Source: DATBLE01 sp963841405 (GTDB lineage Bacteria > Actinomycetota > Thermoleophilia > Gaiellales > Gaiellaceae). From it: a DNA stretch of 64,000 nt. The DNA lies in contig CAWJCM010000004.1 of assembly GCA_963841405.1 (NCBI GenBank), positions 186,001 through 250,000 on the forward strand. Reading direction: 5' to 3'. The notes under the pieces are model-generated. The model did no database searches. It was not told the DNA's origin and saw only the letters and a program-made list of their open reading frames with translations. Positions 40,772 through 48,786 of the stretch are shown one piece after another; position 1 is the first letter of the stretch, and each line of letters begins with the position of its first letter. Position numbers and translations under genes: made by a program.

Positions 40772-42268
40772 ATGACCGCTTCTACGACCGAAGCGATCGC
40801 GGAGGCGCCGGCGCCGCTGACCGAGAGGGCGACGAGGCCGGGCAGCCCCTTCCCGGACCGGGCGGCCCGGCACTGGATCCTCTCCTCGATCATCTGGCTG
40901 ACGGTCGTCGACCTGTTCGGGCTGGTGCTGGCCACCGAGTTCGTCACGCCGGAGGCGTTCGGCGGCATCTCATGGCTGTCGTTCAGCCGCATTCGCCCGT
41001 CGCACGTGAACGGCGTCATCCTCGCGTGGCTCTCGATGATGTACTTCGGCGCGCTCTTCTACATGCTGCCCAGGCTCTGCGGGACACGTGGAATGTGGAG
41101 CGAGCGGCTCGGCGTCTGGTGCGCGTGGGCCTGGAACGCGATGTACCTGGCCGGCATCGTCGGCCTGCTCACCGGCCACAGCCAGGGACGCGAGTACGCC
41201 GAGTTCATCTGGCCGGTCGACATCGCGCTGCTCGTGATCTGGAGCCTGAACGTGGTCAACATCCTCAGCACCGTCGCGGTCAGGACGATCAGGCCGATCT
41301 ACGTCTCCGTCTGGTTCTTCATCGCCAGCCCGCTCTGGCTGGCTGCCGACTACGCGATCGGGAACGTGATCTGGCGTCCGGGCCACGTCTGGGGCGCGCC
41401 CTCCGGCGCCCTCTCCGGGAGCCTCTCCGACGCGATCCTCAACTGGTGGTACGCCCACAACCTGTTCGGGCTCTGGCTGACGCCGATGCTGCTTGCGCTG
41501 ACCTACTACATCGTCCCCAGGGTCACGAACACGCCGCTCTACAGCTACACGCTCTCGCTGATCAGCTTCTGGGGGATGGCGTTCTTCTACACGGGTGTCG
41601 GCGACCACCACATCCTCCAGTCGCCGACGCCGGCCTGGCTGAAGACGATCGCGACGGTCTCGTCCTGGATGCTGCTCGTGCCGGTCTTCGCGTTCACGAT
41701 CAACATCCTCGGGACGATGAAGGGCAACTGGGACCGCTTCTTCACGAACTTACCCCTGCGCTTCACCATGACCGCCTTCTTCTTCTACTTCCTGGTCAAC
41801 ATCCAGGGAGCGTTCGAGGCGATCCAACCGTTCAACAAGCTGACGCACTTCACGAACTTCGTCGTCGCCCACGCGCACCTGGCGTTGCTGGGGGCGTTCA
41901 CGATCCTCGGCATGGGCGTGATCGACTACACGGTCGCCCAGATCTACCGGAAGCCGCTCTGGAGCCGGAGCCTGACCGAGTGGCAGTACTGGCTGGTCAC
42001 GGTCGGCTTCACCGGCTTCTTCAGCGTGCTCACCCTGGCCGGCTTCCAGCAGGGCTTCGCGTGGCAGGACGGGATCCCGGAGGTCAACGTGCTGCCGCAG
42101 CTGCACGCCTACTACATCGCGCGTGGGATCTTCGGGGCGATGATCGTGGTGTCGGGCATCATCCAGATCGTCAACATCGCGCTGACGATCTTCACCGACT
42201 CGGCCGAGCGTCGCCGGCTGGAGACCTACCAGGTCGCCGAGGCAGTCGCGCCGCCGGTCGCCGGCTGA
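40772..42268 (+). CDS. ccoN: cbb3-type cytochrome c oxidase catalytic subunit (CcoN-like)
   Basis: This is a 498-residue haem-copper oxidase subunit I with about 12 helices. Haem and copper ligands can be placed: His in RIRPSHVNGVILAWL (low-spin haem), His in WWYAHNLFGLWLTP (CuB), the pair in GVGDHHILQSPTPAWLK (CuB), and HFTNFVVAHAHLALLG (haems). LTYYIVPRVTNTPLYSYTLS is typical of CcoN. Cytoplasmic-membrane respiration of oxygen is the expected role. It is the first gene of an operon of at least six genes. ATG 40772 has no strong ribosome site. Confidence 0.88.
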   Translation: MTASTTEAIAEAPAPLTERATRPGSPFPDRAARHWILSSIIWLTVVDLFGLVLATEFVTPEAFGGISWLSFSRIRPSHVNGVILAWLSMMYFGALFYMLPRLCGTRGMWSERLGVWCAWAWNAMYLAGIVGLLTGHSQGREYAEFIWPVDIALLVIWSLNVVNILSTVAVRTIRPIYVSVWFFIASPLWLAADYAIGNVIWRPGHVWGAPSGALSGSLSDAILNWWYAHNLFGLWLTPMLLALTYYIVPRVTNTPLYSYTLSLISFWGMAFFYTGVGDHHILQSPTPAWLKTIATVSSWMLLVPVFAFTINILGTMKGNWDRFFTNLPLRFTMTAFFFYFLVNIQGAFEAIQPFNKLTHFTNFVVAHAHLALLGAFTILGMGVIDYTVAQIYRKPLWSRSLTEWQYWLVTVGFTGFFSVLTLAGFQQGFAWQDGIPEVNVLPQLHAYYIARGIFGAMIVVSGIIQIVNIALTIFTDSAERRRLETYQVAEAVAPPVAG

Positions 42269-43698
42269 TGACGGAGCCCCGGCACCCGGACCGCGACCCG
42301 GGGACGCCGCAGCTTCCGCGCGGCTGGATCCGCCATCCGCACGAGCGGATGCTGATCACGCCCCTCGTCGCCGGAATCGGCGGGCTGATTGCCTTCTTCA
42401 CCGTGGTCGCGATCGTCGTCTGGCTGCCCGTGCACACCTTCGACCCGCCGGCCTCCTACGACTGGGCGCCGCTCTCGAGCCAGGCGGTGAAGGGCCGCAA
42501 CCTCTTCGCGTCGAACGGCTGCTACGTCTGCCACTCGGGCTACTCGCGGCCGCAGGACGTCCGCTCTGCGCTGTACTTCCTCTACCCGAAGGTCTCGCAG
42601 CCGGGCGACTTCTACGGCAGCGACCAGTCGCCGAACCTGCTCGGCACCGAGCGCACGGGACCAGACCTCTCCCAGGAGGGCGGCTGGCATCCCAACGACT
42701 GGCAGCTGGCGCACTTCTACGACCCGCGCTTCATGGACCCCCTGTCGCTGATGCCGCCGATGAAGTCGCTGTTCTCCGATAAGCAGATCACCCAGTTGGT
42801 CGCCTTCGTCCAGGAGCGCAGCGGCAAGTCGGGCCTGCTGCGCTACGCCGGGCAGCTCTACGCGAAGCACGTGGTGCTCACGAACCAGGGCTTCCCGCCG
42901 CCGTACACGGGCTTTCAGGGCGCTCACAAGCCGATCGTCGAGGCGGACGAGGCCGGCCTGAAGCCTCCGAGCAAGCAGCTCGAGGAGGCGCCGAACCTGT
43001 CGCAGATCGACCGCAGCTACTGGCTGGCGGGCGATCCGCTGCCCGTCACCGAGCAGAACCTGATTCGGGGCAAGGAGGTGTTCCTCAACCGGTGCGTCGG
43101 CTGCCACGGCCTGAGCGGCGACGGCAAGGGACCCGGGGCGACCTTCCTCTCGCCATCGCCGGCGGATTTCACCGACAAGGACGATGCCTGCTGCGGCGGG
43201 GACACCGGGCCCGGCGATTTCTACTATCGGATCCTGCGCGGGTGGGCGGGAACGGCGATGGAGAACTTCGGCGACCGGCTCTCGGTCAACGACATCTGGC
43301 GGGTCGTGCTCTTCCTGAAGACGATCCCGAACGGCACCCTTGCGCCCAACCGGGTCCCGGAGCCGAAGGACTACATCGTCTGGCAGCCCTCGAAGGAACT
43401 GCGAGCCTGGATCGCGACGCACCAGCAGCTCGCCGACAACGCGGACTTCGACCCGAAGATGGCGAAGGACCCGTACGTGAAGCAGGCGATGAACGTGTTC
43501 CCCGGCCTCGCGCCGGGTGACAGCATCCTGCTGAACGACGGCAAGACGCAGCTCTCGCTCGAGACCGCCGCCGCGGGCATCAAGGCGCTCTACCAGGACA
43601 TGCTCGACCGCGCCTGGAGCGACGCGCGGGCGCGAGGAGAGAAGCTTCCGCCCGAAACGCAGAAGGCGATCCCGCCCACCTCCCCGGGGCAGCGATGA
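42268..43698 (+). CDS. Dihaem c-type cytochrome subunit of cbb3-like oxidase (CcoO/CcoP-like fusion)
   Basis: This is a 476-residue protein with one N-terminal helix (about 30-52, LVAGIGGLIAFFTVVAIVVW) and two haem c sites: GCYVCHSGYSRP near residue 86 and RCVGCHGLSGDGKG near 276. The first domain resembles CcoO (usual CxxCHSQxVRP), with axial Met in LMPPMKSLF. The second resembles CcoP/class I cytochrome c. It therefore seems to combine the two cytochrome subunits of a cbb3 oxidase in one chain. Start overlaps ccoN by one base (TGATG). Electrons would pass from it to CcoN. Confidence 0.85.
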   Translation: MTEPRHPDRDPGTPQLPRGWIRHPHERMLITPLVAGIGGLIAFFTVVAIVVWLPVHTFDPPASYDWAPLSSQAVKGRNLFASNGCYVCHSGYSRPQDVRSALYFLYPKVSQPGDFYGSDQSPNLLGTERTGPDLSQEGGWHPNDWQLAHFYDPRFMDPLSLMPPMKSLFSDKQITQLVAFVQERSGKSGLLRYAGQLYAKHVVLTNQGFPPPYTGFQGAHKPIVEADEAGLKPPSKQLEEAPNLSQIDRSYWLAGDPLPVTEQNLIRGKEVFLNRCVGCHGLSGDGKGPGATFLSPSPADFTDKDDACCGGDTGPGDFYYRILRGWAGTAMENFGDRLSVNDIWRVVLFLKTIPNGTLAPNRVPEPKDYIVWQPSKELRAWIATHQQLADNADFDPKMAKDPYVKQAMNVFPGLAPGDSILLNDGKTQLSLETAAAGIKALYQDMLDRAWSDARARGEKLPPETQKAIPPTSPGQR

Positions 43699-43997
43699 GG
43701 CGGCTCGCGACAGCGCTGCCCATCGCGATCCTGTTCGCGCTCGTGCTGCCCGCGCTCGCGCTCGCGCACGACCAGCCGGAGACGAAGCAGTCGCGCTGGG
43801 TGATGGCCGACTGGATGCTCGATACCTTCTTCGTCTTCTCCGGGCTCGCCGTCCTGGCGTTCCTGGCCGCCTGGAAGGCGGGCCACTTCCAGGACCTCGA
43901 CCGCCTCGGCTCGATCCCGCTGTACGTGGACGAGGAGGACTACTACACGCCCGACTGGGCTCTCGACGAGGAGGAGTGGGCCGATGGGGATGCCTAG
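43695..43997 (+). CDS. Small membrane protein with CcoS-like tail
   Basis: This is a 100-residue protein with a signal-like helix at residues 3-23 and a second helix near 45-60. The following GHFQDLDRLGSIPLYVDEEDYY resembles the CcoS motif (GQFDDLxGPxxRILFDDD) of the cbb3-oxidase assembly factor, so it may aid cofactor insertion. Start overlaps the cytochrome gene (ATGA) and its end overlaps the next gene by 14 bases. CcoS assignment is by motif and context only. Confidence 0.65.
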   Translation: MRRLATALPIAILFALVLPALALAHDQPETKQSRWVMADWMLDTFFVFSGLAVLAFLAAWKAGHFQDLDRLGSIPLYVDEEDYYTPDWALDEEEWADGDA

Positions 43998-44325
43998 CGG
44001 CGATTCGCCGGCGGACGCGCAGCGCTACTACGATTACCTCCAGGCCCATCAGGAGACGATGCAACGTGCCGCCACCTGGCACGTGCGCTGGCTCGATCTC
44101 GCCTGGCTGTGGGGCTTCCTGATCGCGCTCGTGGTCATCATCCTGCTCTGGGTCTGGCAGTACCGGACGACCCGCCAGAAGATCTATCCAATCGACAGCT
44201 TCGGCGGGTACACGACGGAGCTCGCCGGACCGGCCACGTTCTTCTTCGTCGTCCTCTCGATCCTGCTCACCGGCTTCGCGGTCGTGCTGATCGTCGGCCA
44301 CCTGGTGTGGGGGCAGAAGTTCTGA
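43984..44325 (+). CDS. Small two-helix membrane protein of the oxidase operon
   Basis: This is a 113-residue protein. A soluble N terminus (SPADAQRYYDYLQAHQETMQ) is followed by helices at about 42-60 (WLWGFLIALVVIILLWVW) and 85-107 (FFFVVLSILLTGFAVVLIVGH). I do not recognise a named family. Its place between the CcoS-like protein and the ABM-like protein suggests an accessory oxidase subunit, in the way of CcoQ or other small subunits. Confidence 0.7.
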   Translation: MGMPSGDSPADAQRYYDYLQAHQETMQRAATWHVRWLDLAWLWGFLIALVVIILLWVWQYRTTRQKIYPIDSFGGYTTELAGPATFFFVVLSILLTGFAVVLIVGHLVWGQKF

Positions 44326-44654
44326 TGGCGGCCGGACAGCCCTCGCTCGCCGCCCCCTACGTGGCCTGGTCGACGGGTACCTTCACGACCATCCCGGCCG
44401 AGCAGTGGGAGACTGTCTACGGGTCGATGCAGGCGTTGAAGGCCCATGTCCAGGAGTACCCCGGCTGTCAGAAGCTGGAGGCGTTCGTCGAGCTGGACGA
44501 GAACGGTGACGTCTCGCTCCACTGCTACTCGACCTGGGACACGCCGGAGCAGCTCGAGGCCTTTCTCGAGCGCGGCTACACGGTCGAGCGCATGCTCGGC
44601 GACGTCGCCGGGATCGCCTCCGAGCGGGCCCGGGTCATGGAGAAGGTGTTCTGA
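44325..44654 (+). CDS. ABM-like dimeric alpha/beta-barrel protein in oxidase operon
   Basis: This is a 109-residue soluble protein. Its pattern (TGTFTTIPAEQWETVYGSMQAL, PGCQKLEAFVELDENGDVSLHCYSTWDTPEQLEAFLERG) fits the ferredoxin-like fold of antibiotic biosynthesis monooxygenase and haem-degrading/quinol-binding barrels. Start overlaps the previous stop (TGATG). In an oxidase operon it might bind haem or quinone, but this is speculation; no catalytic residue can be named. Confidence 0.7.
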   Translation: MAAGQPSLAAPYVAWSTGTFTTIPAEQWETVYGSMQALKAHVQEYPGCQKLEAFVELDENGDVSLHCYSTWDTPEQLEAFLERGYTVERMLGDVAGIASERARVMEKVF

Positions 44655-44833
44655 TGGCCGAGGAGCCGCGCCAGCGACCCGCCAGGCCGTTGACCGGCTA
44701 CCGCGACACTGGTGCGGATATCCGCCACTCGCGCCGCGCCGAGATCCGGGCCTGGGTCATCCTCGCCGCGCTTGCCCTCGCCTACCTCGGCTGGACGCTG
44801 ACGATCTACTTCCTCGAGCCCGGCCTTCGCTAG
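44654..44833 (+). CDS. 59-residue single-helix membrane protein
   Basis: The ATG at 44654 overlaps the previous stop (TGATG) and encodes a basic N-terminal tail (EEPRQRPARPLTGYRDTGAD) and one helix (AWVILAALALAYLGWTLTIYF). Codon use and overlap match the operon, so it is very likely real despite its size. The single helix and place recall small oxidase subunits of the CcoQ kind, but it has no diagnostic motif. Confidence 0.7.
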   Translation: MAEEPRQRPARPLTGYRDTGADIRHSRRAEIRAWVILAALALAYLGWTLTIYFLEPGLR

Positions 44834-44846
44834 CGGTCGGGTCGGC

Positions 44847-47800
44847 GTGTACCTCCAGCACCTCTCCTCCCTCCAGTTCCTGACTTACGTCGCGTTCTTC
44901 GCGGTCGTGGTCGCGGCGCTGTTCAAGTTCGTACCGGGCCGCACGCCCGCGGTGCGCGATTCGCCCTACCCGGAGGAGGAGCTCCACGCCCATGACCGGA
45001 AGATCGCCAAGTACTTCGTGGCCGGCGCGGTCTTCCTGGTGCTCGGGAGCCTGCACATGGCTGTCAAGAACCTCCCCTGGGTCGCCGAGCACCTCGCGCG
45101 CACCGGCTATGCCGGTCACCTCGTCCGCGACCTCTCGAACACGCATCTGATCATCGTCGGTGGTGGCACGCTGATCGCCACCGGCCTCGCCTGGTATGCG
45201 CTTCCGCGGATCGTCGGCCGTCCGCTGGCGAGCGAGGGGCTCGCTCAGGCGGCGTTCTGGTTCACTGCCCTCGGGCTCGCCGTCTTCTACGTCGGTCTCG
45301 TCGCGAACGGGATCGCGATCGGCCGCCTCGTGCAGCACGGCTGGGACTACCAGCTCGCGAAGGAGCACATGGGCAAGTGGTACAAGGTTCCGGTCGGAGC
45401 GGGCGCCGGCGTGATGGGCCTCGGCTACTGGTGCTTCGCCGCGAACGTCTGCCTGACCGTCTTCCAGGCTCGGCTCGTCCGGGTGCCCAAGCCGCAGTGG
45501 CATCTGTGGAAGTTCTTCGTCACGGGGGCGGCCGCCCTCACCGTCGGCACGGTTCAGGGCGTGATCCAGGTCCAGCCTCACAACGCGAACTGGCTGTACA
45601 GGACCGGGCACGCGGGCGAGTGGATCGACCCGATCAGCCACGCACACATCAATCTCGTCACCGGACTGACGATGCTGGTCGCGGGCGTCGCCTTCTTCCT
45701 GATCCCCGCGCTCGGAGGCCGGGCGCCGTCCCGCGACATGGCGAACGCGCTCTTCTTCGGGCTGCTGAGCGCGTCGCTGATGTTCTACGTGGTCGCTCTC
45801 TACCTCGGCTTCCACGAAGGAAACCTCGTCTACCGATGGGCGATCACGCCCGAGCAGGCGGAGAAGCGGACGCCGCTTCACCCGTACCTGATCATGGCCG
45901 CCGGCGTCTTCATGTTCGCGTACTTCTGGTGGCTGCTCGGCTTGCTCGTGCGCTCGGCCTGGCCGCTGCGCGGGCCGACCCGGCTGTTCGTGCTCGCCGG
46001 CTGCGGGGCGCTCGCGGTCGGGACGCTCCAGGGGCCGGTCCAGGCGTTTCCGGCGGTGAACGAGCTGCTCGATCGCGGCGGCGAGGCCGGCGACGTGATC
46101 GTCAACCTGCACGCGCAGCTGAACATGATCGCCGGCCTGCTGGCGATCCTGATCGGACTCGTGCTGGCGGTGCTCGAGCGGCTTGGTGCCCGGACGTTTC
46201 CCAGGCGCGCCCGGGTCGCGGCCGTGGGGGTTGCCGCCGGCATGGGCGTCTACTACGCGGCAGGGATCGGGTTCGCCGCCGCCGAGGCGCGGGCGGTGGT
46301 CGGGGGCCGGTCGTTCGCCTCGGCGCTCGCCGCCACCGAGCCCTGGCAGGCGCTCGTTCTCGTTCCGGCCGCCTGCGCCGTTCTGGTCGGGTTCGGCGCC
46401 TACCTCGCCGCGGTCTGGCCGATGACTGCGCGTCAGCGGCGGGAAGGGGCTCAGGCGATTGCGGCTGCTCCGGCCGTCTACACCGGAAAGATCCCGCGGC
46501 GGGTTCGCCGCCGCAAGCCTGCCGCCCTCGCCGGGTACGAGCTTCCCCTCGGTCTGCTCGGCTTCCCCGGCGTCGGCTGGCTGTTCGCCGGCTTCCCGTT
46601 CACCGCGTCGATTCTGCTCCTGGCCGGACCCGCGCTGACCTGGGCCGTGTTGCCGGCCGCGTTTTCGCCGTACGGTCCGGGGCCGCTCCGCGGCATCGGC
46701 TGGAAGGTCGAGCTCATCTGGCTGCCGCTGATGGCGGTCATCTCCTCGGTCGCGCTCTACCGGGCGCACGCACGCCGCCGGGCACGGGAGCTGGGCGAGC
46801 CTCCGAGGCGTCGTCGCCGTGGCCGGCGGAGCTACCGCAGCCGTGTCACAGCCGCGGCCGGCGGCCTCGGGCTGTTGCTGGTCGCCCTGCCGATCATCGG
46901 GGTCGTCGCCGGAGTGGGCTCGAGCTCGGTTCGGTACAGCTATCAGGGGACGCTCACACCGGAGGTGACCGGTCAGTTCCTCTCGACTCCGGCGGGAACG
47001 GTCAAGCTCTTCTCGTGGGACGGGCCGCAGCAACCGTATCCCCGTGACGCATTGCGCCTGCACAGCCGTGATGCGCGCGCCTTCGTCTTCCGGGCAGCTG
47101 CCGTCGACGCGCCGGGCGCCTATCGGCTCTTCGATCTCCAGCACGGCGGGCGCGTGAGCCTCACCATTCGGGCCGCGTCGCCCACTCAGCTCGAGCTCGT
47201 GCCGCGCCGGCCGTTGCCGGTCGGTCGGTACATGCTCGTCTCGACCCACGAGGGCATGTTCGGCGGCAAGGACTTCGCCTACCTCGCCGTTGTCGGACCG
47301 GGCGTCAGGGCGACGCCGATCTCTGCCGATCGGTCGGGATCGGCTCCTGCGGTGGCGAAGGCGATCCCGCCGGTCGCCGCCGCGCTCGTCGCGCTGCTCT
47401 TCGCCCTGCTCCTCGGCCGGTCCGCCTTCGCGAACCCGTCCGGCTCGAAGCTGTTCTGGGCGGCCGGCTTTCTCCTGTTCGGCGTGGCAGCGGGTACGGA
47501 GGCTGCTGCCCAGCGGGCCGGCTGGAGCCCCGGCCTGTTCCGCACCTACTACCTCGCCGGCGGGGTGCTGACCGTCGCCTACCTGGGCGCCGGCTCGGCC
47601 TGGTTGCATCTCTCCCGCCGCGGCCGCGACCTCCTGCTAGGTGCGCTCGGGTGCGCGACCGTCGCCGCGGTGGTCACGATCGCGTTCGCCCCGTTGGACA
47701 CGGCCAGGCTGGCCGTGAGCGATTCCGGCCGGCCGCCGGCCAACGGCGTGCTGGGAGGACACGCCTTCCTCTGGGCCGTGACCCTGAACTCGGTCGGGAC

Positions 47801-48086
47801 TCTCTGCCTCGTCGGAGGATCGCTCTACGCGATCGCGCGTCGCCGCGGGATCCGCGCCAACGCCTGGATCGCCTCGGGAGCAATCGTCGTCGCGCTGGCG
47901 ACCGGAATGTCGAGGGCGGGCGACTACTCGCTCGTGTACCTCGGAGAGCTGGTCGGCATCGCGCTGATGTTCGCCGGATTCAAGCTGGTCGGCCGACCCG
48001 GCCGGCGACCCGCTCCGGCCGGCACGGAAATCCGCGCACCGAGCTCGGCCCTCGCTGCAGCCCGCGGCGCGCCGCGCTCCGCCTAG
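44847..48086 (+). CDS. Giant polytopic protein: haem-copper-oxidase-like N domain with internal duplication, plus unknown membrane/beta domains
   Basis: This is a 1079-residue protein starting at a GTG 13 bases after the previous gene. Residues 1-460 form about 12 helices distantly like cbb3/NOR subunit I: SNTHLIIVGGG, then VGTVQGVIQVQPHN..GHAGEWIDPISHAHINLVTGL (231-275). A degenerate second copy is VGTLQGPVQAFPAV..GGEAGDVIVNLHAQLNMIAGL (390-435). The paired CuB histidines seen in ccoN are absent. Residues 480-640 add helices and a strongly basic stretch (ARRRARELGEPPRRRRRGRR). Residues 690-810 look like an extracytoplasmic beta domain, and 830-1060 hold six more helices. The function is unknown; it probably partners the oxidase encoded upstream. 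Confidence 0.75.
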   Translation: MYLQHLSSLQFLTYVAFFAVVVAALFKFVPGRTPAVRDSPYPEEELHAHDRKIAKYFVAGAVFLVLGSLHMAVKNLPWVAEHLARTGYAGHLVRDLSNTHLIIVGGGTLIATGLAWYALPRIVGRPLASEGLAQAAFWFTALGLAVFYVGLVANGIAIGRLVQHGWDYQLAKEHMGKWYKVPVGAGAGVMGLGYWCFAANVCLTVFQARLVRVPKPQWHLWKFFVTGAAALTVGTVQGVIQVQPHNANWLYRTGHAGEWIDPISHAHINLVTGLTMLVAGVAFFLIPALGGRAPSRDMANALFFGLLSASLMFYVVALYLGFHEGNLVYRWAITPEQAEKRTPLHPYLIMAAGVFMFAYFWWLLGLLVRSAWPLRGPTRLFVLAGCGALAVGTLQGPVQAFPAVNELLDRGGEAGDVIVNLHAQLNMIAGLLAILIGLVLAVLERLGARTFPRRARVAAVGVAAGMGVYYAAGIGFAAAEARAVVGGRSFASALAATEPWQALVLVPAACAVLVGFGAYLAAVWPMTARQRREGAQAIAAAPAVYTGKIPRRVRRRKPAALAGYELPLGLLGFPGVGWLFAGFPFTASILLLAGPALTWAVLPAAFSPYGPGPLRGIGWKVELIWLPLMAVISSVALYRAHARRRARELGEPPRRRRRGRRSYRSRVTAAAGGLGLLLVALPIIGVVAGVGSSSVRYSYQGTLTPEVTGQFLSTPAGTVKLFSWDGPQQPYPRDALRLHSRDARAFVFRAAAVDAPGAYRLFDLQHGGRVSLTIRAASPTQLELVPRRPLPVGRYMLVSTHEGMFGGKDFAYLAVVGPGVRATPISADRSGSAPAVAKAIPPVAAALVALLFALLLGRSAFANPSGSKLFWAAGFLLFGVAAGTEAAAQRAGWSPGLFRTYYLAGGVLTVAYLGAGSAWLHLSRRGRDLLLGALGCATVAAVVTIAFAPLDTARLAVSDSGRPPANGVLGGHAFLWAVTLNSVGTLCLVGGSLYAIARRRGIRANAWIASGAIVVALATGMSRAGDYSLVYLGELVGIALMFAGFKLVGRPGRRPAPAGTEIRAPSSALAAARGAPRSA

Positions 48087-48122
48087 GCAGGCCTCTCGCC
48101 CGTCTCCGTTTCCGTCGTCCGT

Positions 48123-48128
48123 TAGGGT
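48123..48128 (+). promoter_or_regulatory. -10 box TAGGGT for leaderless transcript of the FAH-family gene
   Basis: TTAGGGT ends six bases before the ATG at 48135, which would place the transcription start on or next to the start codon. No Shine-Dalgarno is present. The same hexamer precedes genes at 5172, 34869 and 40656. Confidence 0.5.
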
Positions 48129-48134
48129 CAGAAG

Positions 48135-48785
48135 ATGCTTCCGATCGACCGTCCGGGCAAGATCGTCTGCGTCGGGTTGAACTACCGTGACCACGCCGAG
48201 GAGCAGGGGACGGCGCTGCCCGAGGCGCCGCTCCTCTTCGCGAAGTGGCAGAACGCGCTGATCGGCCCGGGTGACCCGATCGTGATCCCGCCGGTCGTCA
48301 CCAAGTGCGACTACGAGGCCGAGCTCGGCGTCGTCATCGGCGAGCGCGTCCGCGACGCCTCGGCGGAGAACGCGCTGGAGGCGGTGGCGGGCTACGTCTG
48401 CGTCAACGACGTCTCCGCCCGCGACCTCCAGTTCGCCGACGGCCAGTGGACGCGCGGCAAGTCGCCGGACACCTTCTGCCCCGTCGGCCCCGCGCTCGTC
48501 TCGCGGGACGAGGTCTCCGACCCGCAGGCGCTTCCGATCAGGGCGATCCTGAACGGCGAGACCGTCCAGGAGTCGACGACCGCGAACATGATCTTCGGCG
48601 TCGCCGACGTAATCGCGTACGTCACGCGCACGATCACGCTCGAGCCCGGCGACCTGATCGCGACCGGCACGCCGGCCGGCGTCGGTGCCTTCCGCGACCC
48701 GCCCCTCTTCATGAAGGCGGGCGACGAGATCACGATCGAGATCGACGGTATCGGCTCGCTGACCAACCCGGTCGTCGCCGGCTAG
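48135..48785 (+). CDS. Fumarylacetoacetate hydrolase-family protein
   Basis: This is a 216-residue FAH-fold enzyme. Characteristic parts are KIVCVGLNYRDHAEEQGT at the N terminus, the metal-binding CDYEAELGVVIG near residue 62, NDVSARDLQ near 97, KSPDTFCPVGP and LIATGTPAGVGAF near 180. Such proteins hydrolyse or decarboxylate acylpyruvates and beta-keto acids. It starts a new transcript after the oxidase operon; the MFS gene follows after one base. The substrate is not resolvable from the sequence. Confidence 0.88.
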   Translation: MLPIDRPGKIVCVGLNYRDHAEEQGTALPEAPLLFAKWQNALIGPGDPIVIPPVVTKCDYEAELGVVIGERVRDASAENALEAVAGYVCVNDVSARDLQFADGQWTRGKSPDTFCPVGPALVSRDEVSDPQALPIRAILNGETVQESTTANMIFGVADVIAYVTRTITLEPGDLIATGTPAGVGAFRDPPLFMKAGDEITIEIDGIGSLTNPVVAG

Positions 48786-48786
48786 G

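Noticed and set aside
44757..47609. 950-codon open frame on the minus strand
   Set aside because: It is a shadow of the large membrane protein gene; composition is dominated by Arg, Glu, Asp and Gly and no motif is present, whereas the plus strand shows clear helices.
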